Notes: generated by a model not told the origin, from the sequence alone. Positions 9,270 to 20,907 are shown, counted from the first letter of the stretch. The stretch is DNA of 64,000 nucleotides from Fodinicurvata sediminis DSM 21159 (GCF_000420625.1 NZ_ATVH01000013.1:248001-312000); one strand, 5' to 3'. Numbers and translations: made by a program.

Positions 9270-9295
9270 CTACCCCTTGTCTGGCAAGGCCATCC

Positions 9296-9832
9296 TCAAC
9301 GTGGGGCCATCACCATGGTCATCTGACGGCCTTCCATCTTGGGAGACTGCTCGATCTTGCCGAGCTCTTCGGTCTCGTCGCGCACCCGGTTCAAGAGCTT
9401 CAGGCCCAATTCCTGGTGAACCATCTCGCGCCCGCGGAACCGCATGGTCACCTTGACCTTGTCGCCTTCACTCAGGAAACGCTGGATTGCCCGCATCTTC
9501 ACATCGTAGTCGTGCTGATCGATGTTGGGGCGCATCTTGATTTCCTTGACCTCGATGGTCTTCTGCTTCTTGCGCGCCTCGTTGGCACGCTTCTGCGCCT
9601 CGTACTTGTACTTGCCGTAATCAAGTATCTTGCAGACGGGCGGATCCGCATTCGGGACGATCTCGACGAGATCGAGTCCCGCTTCGTCGGCGCGTTCCAT
9701 CGCATCGCGAATCTCGACGACGCCGACATTTTCCCCTTCTTCATCGATCAGTCGAACCTTGGGGTTGCGAATCTGATCATTTACGCGCGGTCCATCCTTG
9801 CTAGGTGCCGCGTCCATTGGTGGTCTTGCTAT
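9296..9832 (-). CDS. infC: Translation initiation factor IF-3
   Basis: Binds the 30S subunit, prevents premature 50S joining and proofreads start codons. Both domains are present: the N-domain beginning [21 protein letters not shown] and the C-domain from about residue 90 containing [17 protein letters not shown]. The start is set at an ATA codon (9832) because an AGGAG ends 8 bases upstream, whereas the in-frame ATG at 9817 has no usable ribosome site; the N-terminus would then read [17 protein letters not shown]-3 genes are known to use non-AUG starts for autoregulation. It lies 55 bases after thrS, as in many bacteria, but rpmI and rplT are not next to it. Confidence 0.93.
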   Translation of the reverse strand: MARPPMDAAPSKDGPRVNDQIRNPKVRLIDEEGENVGVVEIRDAMERADEAGLDLVEIVPNADPPVCKILDYGKYKYEAQKRANEARKKQKTIEVKEIKMRPNIDQHDYDVKMRAIQRFLSEGDKVKVTMRFRGREMVHQELGLKLLNRVRDETEELGKIEQSPKMEGRQMTMVMAPR

Positions 9833-9845
9833 GGATATGTCTCCT
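9830..9845 (-). promoter_or_regulatory. Ribosome binding site and non-AUG (ATA) start of infC
   Basis: On the minus strand AGGAG (9845-9841) is followed by 8 bases and then ATA (9832-9830). This is a much better initiation context than the downstream ATG at 9817, which is preceded by GACCACCA. An abnormal start codon on infC allows IF-3 to repress its own translation, which is established for the E. coli AUU start. Confidence 0.65.
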
Positions 9846-9887
9846 GTTTCTGTTAAGTCCGCTGTCCCGGCACGCCGGGACCATTGC

Positions 9888-11810
9888 TCACTCCGAGGCC
9901 CTGTCGGGCGCCCGAGCTTCCCACTCCAGTTTATTCACTGCCTCTTTCAGCGCAAGCGACTCCTGTTCCTTTGAGCCAAGCCAGCGCAGATTGACGCTTT
10001 GGCTGTCGGCCTCGCGCTTGCCAACTACGGCGATCACCGGAACCTTCGCATGGGAATGTTCGCGGACCTTGTAATTGATCTTCTCGTTGCGCAGATCCGT
10101 TTCCACGCGCAGACCTGCGGCTTCCAGCTGCTCGGCCACCTGCTTGGCATAATCATCGGCATCGTTGGTGATCGTGGTCACGACCACTTGTAGCGGGGCC
10201 AGCCACAGCGGAAAGCGACCCGCGAAATTCTCGATCAGGATCGCCAGGAAGCGCTCGAAAGAGCCCAGGATGGCCCGATGCAGCATGACCGGGCGCTGGC
10301 GGCTGCCATCCTCTGCCACATAACTCGCCTCCAGGCGTTCCGGCAGGACGAAATCCGCCTGCAGGGTGCCGCACTGCCAATCCCGGCCGATGGCATCCTT
10401 CAGGACGAATTCCAGCTTTGGCCCATAGAAGGCGCCTTCGCCGGGGTTGAGCGTATAGTGGAGGCCTGCTGCCTCGGTGGCTTCCTTGAGCGCCTTCTCG
10501 GCCTTGTCCCAGACGGCATCGCTTCCAGCCCGGGTCTCGGGACGATCCGAGAACTTGACCGTGATATCGGCGAATCCGAAATCCTGGTAGACCGTCTTCA
10601 ACAGGTCACAGAAACGCTTGGTTTCCGTGACGATCTGGTCCTCGGTACAGAAGATATGGGCATCGTCCTGGGTAAAGGCCCGCACGCGCATCAGACCGTG
10701 CAGCGCCCCCGAGGGCTCGTTGCGGTGGCAGCTACCGAATTCCGCCATGCGATAGGGCAGGTCCCGATAGCTGGTGATGCCCTGCTTGTAGATCTGAACA
10801 TGGCCCGGGCAGTTCATCGGCTTGACCGCCAGGATGCGATCCTCGCTTTCCGCAATGAACATATGCTCGCGGAACTTCTCCCAGTGCCCGGAGGCCTCCC
10901 AGAGGTTGCGGTCAATCAGCTGGGGCGTCTTCACCTCGTGATAGTCGGCGTCTTCCAGGCGCCGTCGCATGTACTCTTCCACCGTGCGATAGAGCGTCCA
11001 GCCATGGGGATGCCAGAACACCGAACCAACGGCCTCTTCCTGCAGGTGGAACAGCTTCATCTCGCGCCCAAGCCGGCGATGGTCGCGCTTGGCCGCCTCT
11101 TCCAGCATGGTCAGGTAGGCCTTCAGGCGCTTCTCGTCTTCCCAGGCCGTGCCGTAGATGCGCTGCAGCTGCTCGTTGCTGGAGTCGCCGCGCCAGTAGG
11201 CACCCGAAACCTTCAGCAACTTGAAGCCGTGACCCAGCTTGCTGGTGGTGGGGAGGTGCGGGCCCAGGCAGAGATCCAGCCAATTGCCCTGGCGATAGAT
11301 GGTGATGACCTCGTCCTCGGGCAGGCTGCGGATATGCTCGGCCTTGTAGATTTCGCCGATGGATTCGAAGAAAGTGATTGCTTCGTCGCGATCCCAGACC
11401 TCGCGCTTGATGGATTCATCGCGCTTGACGATCTCGTGCATGCGCGCCTCGATCTTTTCCAGGTCCTCCTCGGAAAAGGGCTCGTCGCGTGCAAAATCGT
11501 AATAGAAACCGTCTTCGGTCGCCGGTCCGAAGGTCACCTGGGTGCCGGGATAGAGTTCCTGAACCGCCTCGGCCATGACATGGGCCGCATCATGACGCAG
11601 CAACTCCAGTGCGTCTTCGTGGTTGCGCGTAACGATCTCCAGCCGGGCGTCCTGCTCGATCGGGCGCGTCAGGTCGCGCAGCTCGCCATTCACCTTCACG
11701 GCCAGTGCCGCTTTTGCCAGGCCGGTCCCGATGGAATCCGCCACTTCCTGGCCGCTCACAGGGCCATCGAACGTCTTTTCCGATCCATCCGGCAGCGTAA
11801 TCGCAACCAT
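9888..11810 (-). CDS. thrS: Threonyl-tRNA synthetase
   Basis: Charges tRNA-Thr. The 640-residue length is standard. The order is TGS domain (about 1-62), editing domain with the [11 protein letters not shown] motif (about 70-225), class II catalytic core with the [11 protein letters not shown] zinc/substrate motif and [11 protein letters not shown] near the end of motif 3, and the anticodon-binding domain (from about 540). The ATG at 11810 follows AAGGAAGG. It is transcribed toward infC with 55 bases between, so thrS-infC form an operon. The upstream 142 bases are shared with the divergent hydrolase gene. Confidence 0.97.
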   Translation of the reverse strand: MVAITLPDGSEKTFDGPVSGQEVADSIGTGLAKAALAVKVNGELRDLTRPIEQDARLEIVTRNHEDALELLRHDAAHVMAEAVQELYPGTQVTFGPATEDGFYYDFARDEPFSEEDLEKIEARMHEIVKRDESIKREVWDRDEAITFFESIGEIYKAEHIRSLPEDEVITIYRQGNWLDLCLGPHLPTTSKLGHGFKLLKVSGAYWRGDSSNEQLQRIYGTAWEDEKRLKAYLTMLEEAAKRDHRRLGREMKLFHLQEEAVGSVFWHPHGWTLYRTVEEYMRRRLEDADYHEVKTPQLIDRNLWEASGHWEKFREHMFIAESEDRILAVKPMNCPGHVQIYKQGITSYRDLPYRMAEFGSCHRNEPSGALHGLMRVRAFTQDDAHIFCTEDQIVTETKRFCDLLKTVYQDFGFADITVKFSDRPETRAGSDAVWDKAEKALKEATEAAGLHYTLNPGEGAFYGPKLEFVLKDAIGRDWQCGTLQADFVLPERLEASYVAEDGSRQRPVMLHRAILGSFERFLAILIENFAGRFPLWLAPLQVVVTTITNDADDYAKQVAEQLEAAGLRVETDLRNEKINYKVREHSHAKVPVIAVVGKREADSQSVNLRWLGSKEQESLALKEAVNKLEWEARAPDRASE

Positions 11811-11952
11811 GCCGGTGCCTTCCTTCCCAAACGAGAGTCACAAAACCGATAGAGTGCCGGGACTTAGGGGGCTTTTCATAGGCTGTCAAGAAAAGCCGGG
11901 CCTGCTAGCCTGCGGTGCAGTCAAGAGAATGCCAGAGAGAGCAGGAGCCGTC

Positions 11953-12720
11953 ATGAGCGAAGCAGAACGACCCGCAGAATTTCTGACGTCATCCAGTGGA
12001 ACCCGCCTTGCCTGGAGACGCCTCGAGGGGACCGTGCCAGGTGTTGTCTTCCTGGGCGGCTACAAGTCCGACATGACCGGGACCAAGGCCACGGAGCTGG
12101 AACGCCATTGCCAGGCCAGAGGGCAGGCCTTCCTGCGCTTCGACTATTCCGGACACGGCGAATCCGACGGCACCTTCGAGGAGGGGACCATCGGACAGTG
12201 GACGGCCGACGCCCTGGACGTGATCGACCAGTTGACCGAGGGGCCACAGATCCTGGTGGGCTCTTCGATGGGTGGCTGGATCATGCTGCTTGCCGCCCTG
12301 GCCCGTCCGGACCGTGTCGCCGCACTGCTCGGCATCGCCGCCGCCCCGGATTTCACCGAGGACCTGATGTGGGAACAGCTGACACCCGAGATGCGTCAGG
12401 AGGTCATGGACAAGGGGCGTCTTGAGGTGCCATCGGACTATGCCGAGTCGCCCTACATCATCACACGGTCCCTGGTCGAGGATGGCCGCCAGCGTCTGCT
12501 GCTGCGCAAGCCGCTGGAGATTGCCAGCCCGGTCCGATTGCTTCACGGCATGGCCGACAGCGATGTACCTTACCGCACGGCCATTCGCCTGGCCGAAACC
12601 CTGACGACACCCGATGTCGAGATCAGGTTCGTGAAGGATGCGGACCATCGCTTTTCGACGGAGCGTGAGCTGGGCCACCTGAAGGAAACCCTGGACCAGC
12701 TCACACAGCAGATCAACTGA
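11953..12720 (+). CDS. Alpha/beta hydrolase (ABHD10-like serine esterase/thioesterase)
   Basis: Predicted soluble serine hydrolase of 255 residues. The nucleophile elbow is GSSMGG (S105); an Asp in MADSDVPY and a His in DADHRFS give the rest of the triad. The segment FLRFDYSGHGESDG and the compact length resemble the ABHD10 / acyl-protein thioesterase-like group common in alphaproteobacteria. Start chosen at ATG 11953, which follows GCAGGAG by 6 bases; the frame is open further upstream but that part overlaps thrS. The substrate cannot be told from sequence. Confidence 0.85.
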   Translation: MSEAERPAEFLTSSSGTRLAWRRLEGTVPGVVFLGGYKSDMTGTKATELERHCQARGQAFLRFDYSGHGESDGTFEEGTIGQWTADALDVIDQLTEGPQILVGSSMGGWIMLLAALARPDRVAALLGIAAAPDFTEDLMWEQLTPEMRQEVMDKGRLEVPSDYAESPYIITRSLVEDGRQRLLLRKPLEIASPVRLLHGMADSDVPYRTAIRLAETLTTPDVEIRFVKDADHRFSTERELGHLKETLDQLTQQIN

Positions 12721-12745
12721 GCACGACCGGATCGGCAAGCCGTCT

Positions 12746-13645
12746 TCAGGTCTTCAACAAGGCCTTGAGGCCGCTTCGATAATCCGGATAGTCCAGACGG
12801 ACGCCCAGTTCCTCCTTGATCCGTCGATTGCAGACCCGCTTGTTGTCGTCATAGAAGCTGCGCGCCATGGGTGAGAGATCCGCCTCCTCAAAGGGGACGA
12901 GAGGCGGCGGTTCGACGCCCAGAAGTTCGGCGGCATGGGTCACCACCTCGGCCGGATCGGACGGGTCGTCATCACAGACATTGTACGCCCGGCCCGGATA
13001 GGAATTGGCCATCGAGGCTTCCAGCACCTTGGCAATGTCGTCCACATGGATACGGCTGAAGACCTGGCCCGGCTTGTGCAATCTGCGCGCCTTCCCCTTC
13101 CGCAGGCTTTCCAGCTGGTTGCGGCCTGGCCCGTATATTCCGGCCAGGCGGAACAGATGGACCGGCAGGCCTTCCGTCCTGTGAAGTTCCAGCCAGGCTG
13201 CCTCGGCGTCCGCACGGCGTTGACCGCGCGTACCGCTTGGGTGGATGCGAGAGTCTTCATCCACCCAACCTCCATCCGCATTTCCATAGACACCGGTCGT
13301 CGAGAGATAGCCGACCCAGCTCAAGGGATGGAGCTTGGCAATATCCTGCGCATGTGCATTCAGGACGGGGTCACCGTCCGCGGAGGGCGGCACGGAACTG
13401 AGCAGGTAGTCACTGCCGGCCAGCGCCGCTGCCGGATCGGCCAGCGGTGTCTCGTTATCGAACAGCCAGACCTCGATCCCACGTTCGCGAAGCGCCGCAG
13501 CCTTCTCGACCGTGCGGGTCGTCCCGGCGACCTGCCAGCCTCTTGCCTGCAGGCGCTCGGCAAGATTCAGGGCGCTGAATCCTAGACCGAAACAGAAGAA
13601 TCTGGGCGACCCTGCAGAAACGTCTTCTTTTCGTTCTTCCCTCAT
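12746..13645 (-). CDS. NAD(P)-dependent epimerase/dehydratase-like SDR (YeeZ type)
   Basis: Extended short-chain dehydrogenase-like protein of 299 residues. The N-terminal Rossmann motif reads FCFGLGFSALNLAERL, a G-x-G-x-x-(S/A) variant seen in the YeeZ group. The region WVGYLSTTGVYGNADGGWVDE contains the catalytic-like Ser/Thr and YG residues, and FRLAGIYGPGRN follows. Start at ATG 13645 is chosen because the frame upstream overlaps the divergent TPR gene; the ribosome site is weak. The physiological substrate is unknown; annotation as nucleoside-sugar epimerase would go too far. Confidence 0.82.
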   Translation of the reverse strand: MREERKEDVSAGSPRFFCFGLGFSALNLAERLQARGWQVAGTTRTVEKAAALRERGIEVWLFDNETPLADPAAALAGSDYLLSSVPPSADGDPVLNAHAQDIAKLHPLSWVGYLSTTGVYGNADGGWVDEDSRIHPSGTRGQRRADAEAAWLELHRTEGLPVHLFRLAGIYGPGRNQLESLRKGKARRLHKPGQVFSRIHVDDIAKVLEASMANSYPGRAYNVCDDDPSDPAEVVTHAAELLGVEPPPLVPFEEADLSPMARSFYDDNKRVCNRRIKEELGVRLDYPDYRSGLKALLKT

Positions 13646-13705
13646 CCCGGCAAGATGCCCCAGCAGACCTTGTCGGCCAAGCGGAGAAAGGGGAAACTTC
13701 GCAAC

Positions 13706-14560
13706 ATGTCTTGGATTCGCAAAGCTCCAACCTGCCGCATCGTCGGCCCGCTCCTTCTGCTGGCGGCTCTGCTGCTCGGACAGCCGGCCCTGGCCCAGGA
13801 CGCCCCTCCAACGTCGGAAAAGAACGGGGAAGAGAGCACGGAAGAGCTTGCGGAAGGGGACAGCCAGGAACGTTACCAGCGCTGCATGGATCTGGCGCGC
13901 CACGAGCCCGAGAAGGGTTTGGCTGCAGCCCGCCTCTGGCAGGACGAATCGGATGCAGAGCCAGCCGCAGAGCACTGTGCCGCGGAGGCACTGATCGGCC
14001 TGGAGCGCTATGACGAAGCAGCCCGCCAATTACAGCAACTCAGTGAACATGTCCCCGATTCGCGCAAAGGCCAGCTGTTCGCTGACGAGGGTTGGGCCTG
14101 GATGATGGCGGAGCAGCCGGAACGTGCCTATGACGCACAGACAGAAGCCCTCAGCCACCAGCCCGATAACGTGGAACTCTATATCGACCGCAGCATCGCA
14201 CTGGCCGACATGGAACGCTATTGGGAATCCGTGGATGACTTGAGTCGGGCACACGACCTGGCGCCGGATCGTGTGGATGTCCTGACCTTGCGAGCCAGCG
14301 CCTACCGCCGGGTGGATGCACCGCAACTGGCCCTGGACGATGTGCTGCGTGCCCGCGAGCTCGCGCCGGGAGATCCCGGTCTCAAAATTCAGGAAGGCAT
14401 CATGCGCGTTGAACTGGGGCAGGCAACCCGGGCAGCGAGCCTCTGGCAGGACGTTATCAATTCCCAGCCGGGAACAAGAGCCGCCCGCATTGCCGAGGAG
14501 AACCTGGAACAACTGGGCGAAGAATCGCCTCCGAATGAAGCCGATACGGAGCGCGAATAA
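13706..14560 (+). CDS. Exported tetratricopeptide-repeat protein
   Basis: A 284-residue protein with a Sec signal peptide (about 1-30, ending ALAQ before an acidic linker) and a helical region of TPR-like repeats from about residue 55 to 265, for example the repeat beginning EALIGLERYDEAARQL and that beginning DRSIALADMERYWESV. It should act as a periplasmic protein-interaction scaffold. An AAAGGGGA sequence stands about 10 bases before ATG 13706; an in-frame ATG at 13655 would put 17 charged residues before the signal peptide and is less likely. It is divergent from the epimerase gene with 60 bases between. No specific partner can be assigned. Confidence 0.8.
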   Translation: MSWIRKAPTCRIVGPLLLLAALLLGQPALAQDAPPTSEKNGEESTEELAEGDSQERYQRCMDLARHEPEKGLAAARLWQDESDAEPAAEHCAAEALIGLERYDEAARQLQQLSEHVPDSRKGQLFADEGWAWMMAEQPERAYDAQTEALSHQPDNVELYIDRSIALADMERYWESVDDLSRAHDLAPDRVDVLTLRASAYRRVDAPQLALDDVLRARELAPGDPGLKIQEGIMRVELGQATRAASLWQDVINSQPGTRAARIAEENLEQLGEESPPNEADTERE

Positions 14561-14590
14561 AAAAACCGCCGGCGAAGTGCTCGCCGGCGG
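14561..14590 (-). terminator. Intrinsic terminator, minus-strand orientation
   Basis: A 10-bp perfect stem (14566-14575 with 14581-14590) with a 5-base loop is preceded on the plus strand by an A-run, so the U-tract lies on the minus transcript. It would stop minus-strand transcription coming through the glutathione transferase region. The stop codon of the plus-strand TPR gene runs directly into it, and the hairpin could also weakly end that transcript. Confidence 0.75.
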
Positions 14591-14804
14591 GTGTCAAGTC
14601 TTGCCCGTAGCTGTAAAACCACAAGCTGAGATGGAAGACAGTGATAGCTGTAATTTCATTGAAGGGGGCCGTCAACGGTAAACCAAGCACTCTTAAATTA
14701 TATATTGTGGGTATACAAAAAAATCGTGTGATATTTCACCAGACCAGAAAAGAAACCTAGCATATTATACTGAATACACTTTTGTAGACTTCTTTATCTA
14801 AACT
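14591..14804. other. Gene-free AT-rich spacer
   Basis: No gene is visible between the terminator and the 3' end of the glutathione transferase gene. Bases about 14690-14810 are strikingly AT-rich compared with the rest of the window (runs such as TTAAATTATATATTG). No repeat boundaries or known sites were recognised. It is downstream of genes on both strands, so it is unlikely to be a promoter. Confidence 0.5.
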
Positions 14805-15473
14805 TCAGAAGTCCAGGTCCGCGTAGTGCTTCGGTGGCGGGTTGCTGGCCAGGTAGTCCGCCAGGATCGGCCGCATGGAGGGGCGCGACTTGATTCTTGC
14901 GTACCAGTCACGCGCACCCGGGTGCTGGTCCCAAGGAACGTGGTCCAGGTAATCCAGACAGGAAATATGCGCGGCCGCCGTCAGGTCGGCCAGGCCCAGG
15001 TGTTCCCCAGCCAGCCAGTTGCGTCGCTCCGCCAGCCAGCCGATATAGTCCAGATGATGATGGATGTTGTGATTGGCGGCGCGAATCGCCGAGGAATCGG
15101 GGTTGCCCATGCTCAAAAGGCGCTTCATCACCTTTTCCTCGATCAGCAACTCGGAAACCTCGCGCGCGAACTTTCGATCGAACCAGTTGACCAGGCGCCG
15201 CGTTTCGGCGCGATCCAGGGCTGTGGCTCCCAACAAGGAGGGCTCGCTGCAGGTTTCCTCCAGGTATTCGGCAATAACCTGGGCATCCGGCAGAATGGTC
15301 CCGTCGCTTTCCACAAGGACAGGGACCTCACCCGCCGGGTTCAGCCTCAGGAAGGCATCACGCCGTTCCCAGACCTGCTCGGTTTTCAATTCGACCTCCA
15401 GGCCCTTTTCCGCCAGCAACAGGCGGATCTTCCGGCACCCGGGATCAAGTGGGAGATGATAGAGGAGTCTCAT
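14805..15473 (-). CDS. Glutathione S-transferase family protein
   Basis: Cytosolic GST-fold protein of 222 residues. The N-terminal thioredoxin-like domain (about 1-80) begins LLYHLPLDPGCRKIRLLLAEKG and carries the glutathione-site segment GEVPVLVESDGTILPDAQVIAEYL. An all-helical C-terminal domain follows, with the LADLTAAAHISCLDYL segment containing the conserved Asp of the GST N-capping motif. The cysteine at residue 13 sits where the catalytic Ser/Cys of beta/omega-type enzymes is found. Substrate unknown. It is divergent from lepA. Confidence 0.88.
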   Translation of the reverse strand: MRLLYHLPLDPGCRKIRLLLAEKGLEVELKTEQVWERRDAFLRLNPAGEVPVLVESDGTILPDAQVIAEYLEETCSEPSLLGATALDRAETRRLVNWFDRKFAREVSELLIEEKVMKRLLSMGNPDSSAIRAANHNIHHHLDYIGWLAERRNWLAGEHLGLADLTAAAHISCLDYLDHVPWDQHPGARDWYARIKSRPSMRPILADYLASNPPPKHYADLDF

Positions 15474-15675
15474 GGGCTTGGACTATAGCGTTGCCGCCCC
15501 CCGCCTGAACAGTCTTCCCTTGCTGCGTGCCTGAGAAATGCCACAAGACCCAAGGTCATTGGCCGCAACCTGTCCACAGGCGTTGCGAGCTGACATATTC
15601 CCCCCTATCTTGCGCCGCAACCGGGCTGGGCCATGACACGGGGCCCCGTCTCTCAGCCTTTCGATCGAGAGCTCT

Positions 15676-17481
15676 ATGACAACCGACCTCAGGCATATTC
15701 GAAATTTCGCCATTGTGGCCCACATCGATCACGGCAAGTCGACACTGGCCGACAGGCTGATCCAGGTCTGCGGTGGTCTGACCGAACGCGAGATGAAGGA
15801 ACAGGTCCTGGATTCCATGGACCTGGAACGCGAACGTGGCATCACCATCAAGGCCCAGACCGTACGCCTGACCTATAAGGCCCAGGATGGCGAGACCTAT
15901 GTCCTGAACATGATCGACACTCCAGGTCACGTGGACTTCAGCTACGAGGTCAGCCGCTCGCTCAAGGCCTGCGAAGGTTCGCTATTGCTGGTCGATGCCA
16001 GCCAGGGCGTCGAAGCCCAGACGCTGGCCAATGTCTACCTGGCCCTCGAGCACGACCACGAGATGGTCCCGGTGCTCAACAAGGTCGATCTGCCGGCCGC
16101 CGAACCCGACCGCATCAAGGAACAGATCGAGGAAGTGATCGGTCTGGACGCATCACATGCCCTGGAGATTTCCGCCAAGACAGGTCAGGGCGTGAGTGAC
16201 GTGCTGGAAGCGATCGTTCAGCAGTTGCCCCCGCCCCAGGGCGATACCGAAGCGCCCTTGAAGGCACTGCTTGTCGACTCCTGGTTCGACCCCTACCTGG
16301 GCGTGGTCACCCTGGTGCGTGTCATGGAAGGGCGCATCAAGGCCGGCATGAAGATCCGCATGCTGGGAACCCGGGCGCTCCACGATGTCACCCAGGTGGG
16401 TGTCTTCCGACCGGGCAAGACCAAGGTCGACGACCTGGGACCCGGCGAGATCGGTTATGTGATCTCGGGCATCAAGGACATCGCCGATGCCAAGGTGGGC
16501 GACACCATCACCGAGGAAAAACGCCCCTGCGAAAAGCCGCTGGAAGGCTTCCAGCCCTCAGTCCCAGTGGTCTTCTGCGGCCTCTTTCCCAGCGACACCT
16601 CGCAGTACGAGGACCTGCGCGATTCCCTGGGCAAGCTGGCGCTCAACGATTCCTCCTTCGTTTTTGAGCCCGAAGTCTCGCCCGCGCTCGGCTTCGGTTT
16701 CCGCTGCGGCTTCCTGGGCCTGTTGCACCTGGAGATCGTGCAGGAACGCCTGGAGCGTGAGTTCGGGCTGGACCTCATCACCACGGCCCCTTCCGTCGTC
16801 TATCATATCTACATGAAGAACGGCGAGATGAAGGAACTTCACAATCCCACGGACATGCCCGAGCCCACCCAGATCGATCACATCGAGGAACCCTGGATCA
16901 AGGCAACGATCCTGGTGCCCGACGATTTCCTGGGGCCGATCCTGAAGCTTTGCGAAGAACGACGCGGCGAGCAGCTGGACCTGACCTATGTGGGCACCCG
17001 CGCCATGGTGGTCTATCGCCTGCCCCTAAACGAAGTGGTCTTTGACTTCTATGACCGTCTGAAGTCGGTCACCCGCGGCTATGCCTCCTTCGATTATCAG
17101 CTGGACGGCTATCGCGAAGGCGATCTGGTCAAGCTGACCATCATGGTCAACGGCGAGCCGGTGGACGCGCTCGCTCTGGTGGTCCACCGCAGCCAGGCCG
17201 AGGTGCGCGGACGCGCGCTTTGCGCCCGGCTGAAGGACCTGATCCCGCGCCAGCTCTTCAAGGTGGCCGTCCAGGCCGCCATCGGCGGCAAGGTGATCGC
17301 CCGCGAGACGGTCGGGGCCATGCGCAAGGACGTCACCGCGAAGTGTTACGGTGGCGATGCCACCCGCAAGCGCAAGCTTCTGGAAAAGCAGAAGGAAGGC
17401 AAGAAGCGCATGCGCCAGTTCGGCAATGTGGAAATCCCCCAGTCGGCCTTCCTGGCCGCCCTGCGCATGGACGAGGATTGA
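15676..17481 (+). CDS. lepA: Elongation factor 4 (LepA), ribosome back-translocating GTPase
   Basis: Translational GTPase acting on stalled or assembling ribosomes. At 601 residues it has the family length. The G domain starts with AHIDHGKST (G1), has DTPGHVDF (G3) and NKVDLP (G4), followed by EF-G-like domains and the LepA-specific C-terminal domain ending in the basic segment [19 protein letters not shown] and the nearly invariant [15 protein letters not shown] 15676 lies about 8 bases after GAGAG. It ends at a terminator shared with the convergent acs gene. Confidence 0.97.
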   Translation: MTTDLRHIRNFAIVAHIDHGKSTLADRLIQVCGGLTEREMKEQVLDSMDLERERGITIKAQTVRLTYKAQDGETYVLNMIDTPGHVDFSYEVSRSLKACEGSLLLVDASQGVEAQTLANVYLALEHDHEMVPVLNKVDLPAAEPDRIKEQIEEVIGLDASHALEISAKTGQGVSDVLEAIVQQLPPPQGDTEAPLKALLVDSWFDPYLGVVTLVRVMEGRIKAGMKIRMLGTRALHDVTQVGVFRPGKTKVDDLGPGEIGYVISGIKDIADAKVGDTITEEKRPCEKPLEGFQPSVPVVFCGLFPSDTSQYEDLRDSLGKLALNDSSFVFEPEVSPALGFGFRCGFLGLLHLEIVQERLEREFGLDLITTAPSVVYHIYMKNGEMKELHNPTDMPEPTQIDHIEEPWIKATILVPDDFLGPILKLCEERRGEQLDLTYVGTRAMVVYRLPLNEVVFDFYDRLKSVTRGYASFDYQLDGYREGDLVKLTIMVNGEPVDALALVVHRSQAEVRGRALCARLKDLIPRQLFKVAVQAAIGGKVIARETVGAMRKDVTAKCYGGDATRKRKLLEKQKEGKKRMRQFGNVEIPQSAFLAALRMDED

Positions 17482-17538
17482 GGAAGAACCGCGACCCGGA
17501 AAATACAGGCTTCTGCCAGAACACAGACTTCGAGATTG

Positions 17539-17568
17539 AAAAAGGCGGTCACAGAGGACCGCCTTTTT
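17539..17568. terminator. Bidirectional terminator between lepA and acs
   Basis: A 12-bp stem (17539-17550 with 17557-17568) with a 6-base loop has an A-run on the left and a T-run on the right, giving a U-tract on either strand. It lies 57 bases after the lepA stop and 26 bases after the acs stop. Confidence 0.92.
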
Positions 17569-17594
17569 CTTGATCAGGACTATGAACCGAAGAA

Positions 17595-19535
<1,941 letters not shown>

Positions 19536-19824
19536 TTTTATGCGACGCTCCCTCTTGACTGTTTTAATGAAACCCGCGGGATCGAACCCATCGGGTTGTC
19601 GCTTATCGTCTTGCTCATATCTGGGAGGGATTAAAGCGGGAATAAAGGCCCGACTCAACCATGGTCCTGTTCTACCATACCGATAACGCTGCACTTTTTG
19701 GCCAGAACCCCCTCCGAGACCGCTGCCCACAAGTGGCCTTCAGCATGCAAAGCGAGTGTTGCGGGACGGGGGCGACAGCGCTAAGTTCCGGGCCCAGACG
19801 ATGCGAAAGTCACGTCTGACGTGA

Positions 19825-19899
19825 TGGGGCGTAGCCAAGTGGTAAGGCAACGGTTTTTGGTACCGTCATGCGCAGGTTCGAATCCTGCCGCCCCAACCA
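19825..19899 (+). tRNA. tRNA-Gln (anticodon TTG)
   Basis: The sequence folds as a full cloverleaf: acceptor stem TGGGGCG/CGCCCCA, a D arm in GTAGCCAAGTGGTAAGGCA, anticodon stem ACGGT/ACCGT around a 7-base loop with TTG at positions 34-36, T-arm CGCAGGTTCGAATCCTGCC, discriminator A and an encoded CCA at 19897-19899. It stands alone, downstream of the acs promoter region. Its 3' half is repeated in degenerate form at 20908-20954. Confidence 0.96.
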
Positions 19900-19900
19900 T
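19854..19900 (+). repeat. Direct repeat copy 1 (att-like, inside tRNA-Gln)
   Basis: Spans the anticodon loop through the CCA end of the intact tRNA. It matches the copy at 20908-20954 at 43 of 47 positions. Confidence 0.75.
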
Positions 19901-20216
19901 CCCCTCAGTTTCTCAGAAACAATGAGTGCTAAGGAAAATTTATAGAGCTCTTCGGCTCATAAAGCGGTTATATCATATAATAATTTTTCAGAATTACCCA
20001 GTCTTCACTAAGCAAAAATCGATCATGCTCCGATACATAAGAAATAATTGGATTGCGATAGACCTGATATTAATCGGCTAATACCTGGATAGATTATTTA
20101 CTAAGATCACATCTAGACACACCCTGGGAAGGACGTGATACTTAGGAATCACTAAGTACTGCAGACTCAGAAACGCTGCATCTAAAGATAAACACCAAAG
20201 TCAGAGGGGGCTTTCC
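19901..20216. other. AT-rich gene-free leader of the island segment
   Basis: No coding sequence is supported in these 316 bases. They are AT-rich, with weak promoter-like A/T tracts around 19975-20000. A short inverted repeat (ACTTAG/CTAAGT near 20140-20157) was noticed. The region presumably holds the lipoprotein promoter; no integrase remnant is recognisable. Confidence 0.45.
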
Positions 20217-20702
20217 ATGCTAAAATATTTCGTGGCAGTGGGATTCATAATTTTACTCACCGGATGTTCCAGTATCTCTGTCGAGCCGCCATCTCAGCAA
20301 GATTATCAAAAATCAAAATCGTTCCAGATCTCCTACGACACGGCATGGAACCGGACTGTCGACTGGTTTGCGGATCACAACGTCACCATCGAAAAATTAT
20401 CCAAAGAATCTGGTCTCATTACCGCAAAATATCAGCTTGAGACATCGGAACGTTTCCTTGACTGCGGCAACATTAAAGCTACAGGTTTGCTTGGAGACCC
20501 TCGTATCACGCGTACTGGGTCACTAAACGTGACTGTGCGGCCTGAAAGTACGGAACAAACCAAGGTTAACGTTAACTTTTTCGGTCAATATGAAGTAGTT
20601 GGAAGAGATGCCTGGGACGGTCGCCAGATAGTGGTTGATGGCTCTTGCGTATCAACTGGTGAACTTGAACAGAGCATTTTTTCGTACCTTGGAGGTAGTT
20701 GA
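20217..20702 (+). CDS. Putative lipoprotein of unknown function on AT-rich island
   Basis: A 161-residue protein with a lipoprotein signal peptide: MLKYF, a hydrophobic core, and the lipobox LTGC with the acylated Cys at about residue 16, followed by SSIS. The mature part contains a YDTAWNRTVDWF segment and a KESGLITAKY segment, a pattern seen in small envelope lipoproteins that I cannot assign to a named family. AGAGGGGG stands 7 bases before the ATG. Codon use is AT-shifted relative to every neighbour (about 38% G+C in the first 60 bases), which fits acquisition by transfer together with the flanking tRNA repeats. Confidence 0.75.
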   Translation: MLKYFVAVGFIILLTGCSSISVEPPSQQDYQKSKSFQISYDTAWNRTVDWFADHNVTIEKLSKESGLITAKYQLETSERFLDCGNIKATGLLGDPRITRTGSLNVTVRPESTEQTKVNVNFFGQYEVVGRDAWDGRQIVVDGSCVSTGELEQSIFSYLGGS

Positions 20703-20732
20703 GATTGCTCTTTGTCTCAAATGGCATCACCC

Positions 20733-20763
20733 ATCCCAATATGCCATATGCCGATTTTGGGAT
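20733..20763 (+). repeat. Small inverted repeat after the lipoprotein gene
   Basis: ATCCCAA (20733-20739) and TTGGGAT (20757-20763) can form a 7-bp stem with a 17-base loop, nested inside a second pair ATTGCT/AGCAAT. It may be an inefficient terminator; there is no good U-tract. Confidence 0.3.
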
Positions 20764-20907
20764 TTGTTAGCAATATCAAAGGGATGGACGTGAATAAACC
20801 TATAGACCAAGACAACAGTGAAGCAGGCCAAACCTTAAAGACCTAGACCTTGGTAGGGGCACATGCACTGTTCACCCTCTGAGAATGTGGCTGCGTTGTT
20901 TGACAGC

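Noticed and set aside
9206-9295. The perfect 36-base palindrome as a protein-binding site or mobile-element end.
   Set aside because: It is followed at once by a T-run and lies just after a stop codon, which fits an ordinary intrinsic terminator.
10278-11852. A 524-codon open frame on the plus strand opposite thrS.
   Set aside because: Antisense to a fully conserved threonyl-tRNA synthetase; no domain, no ribosome site.
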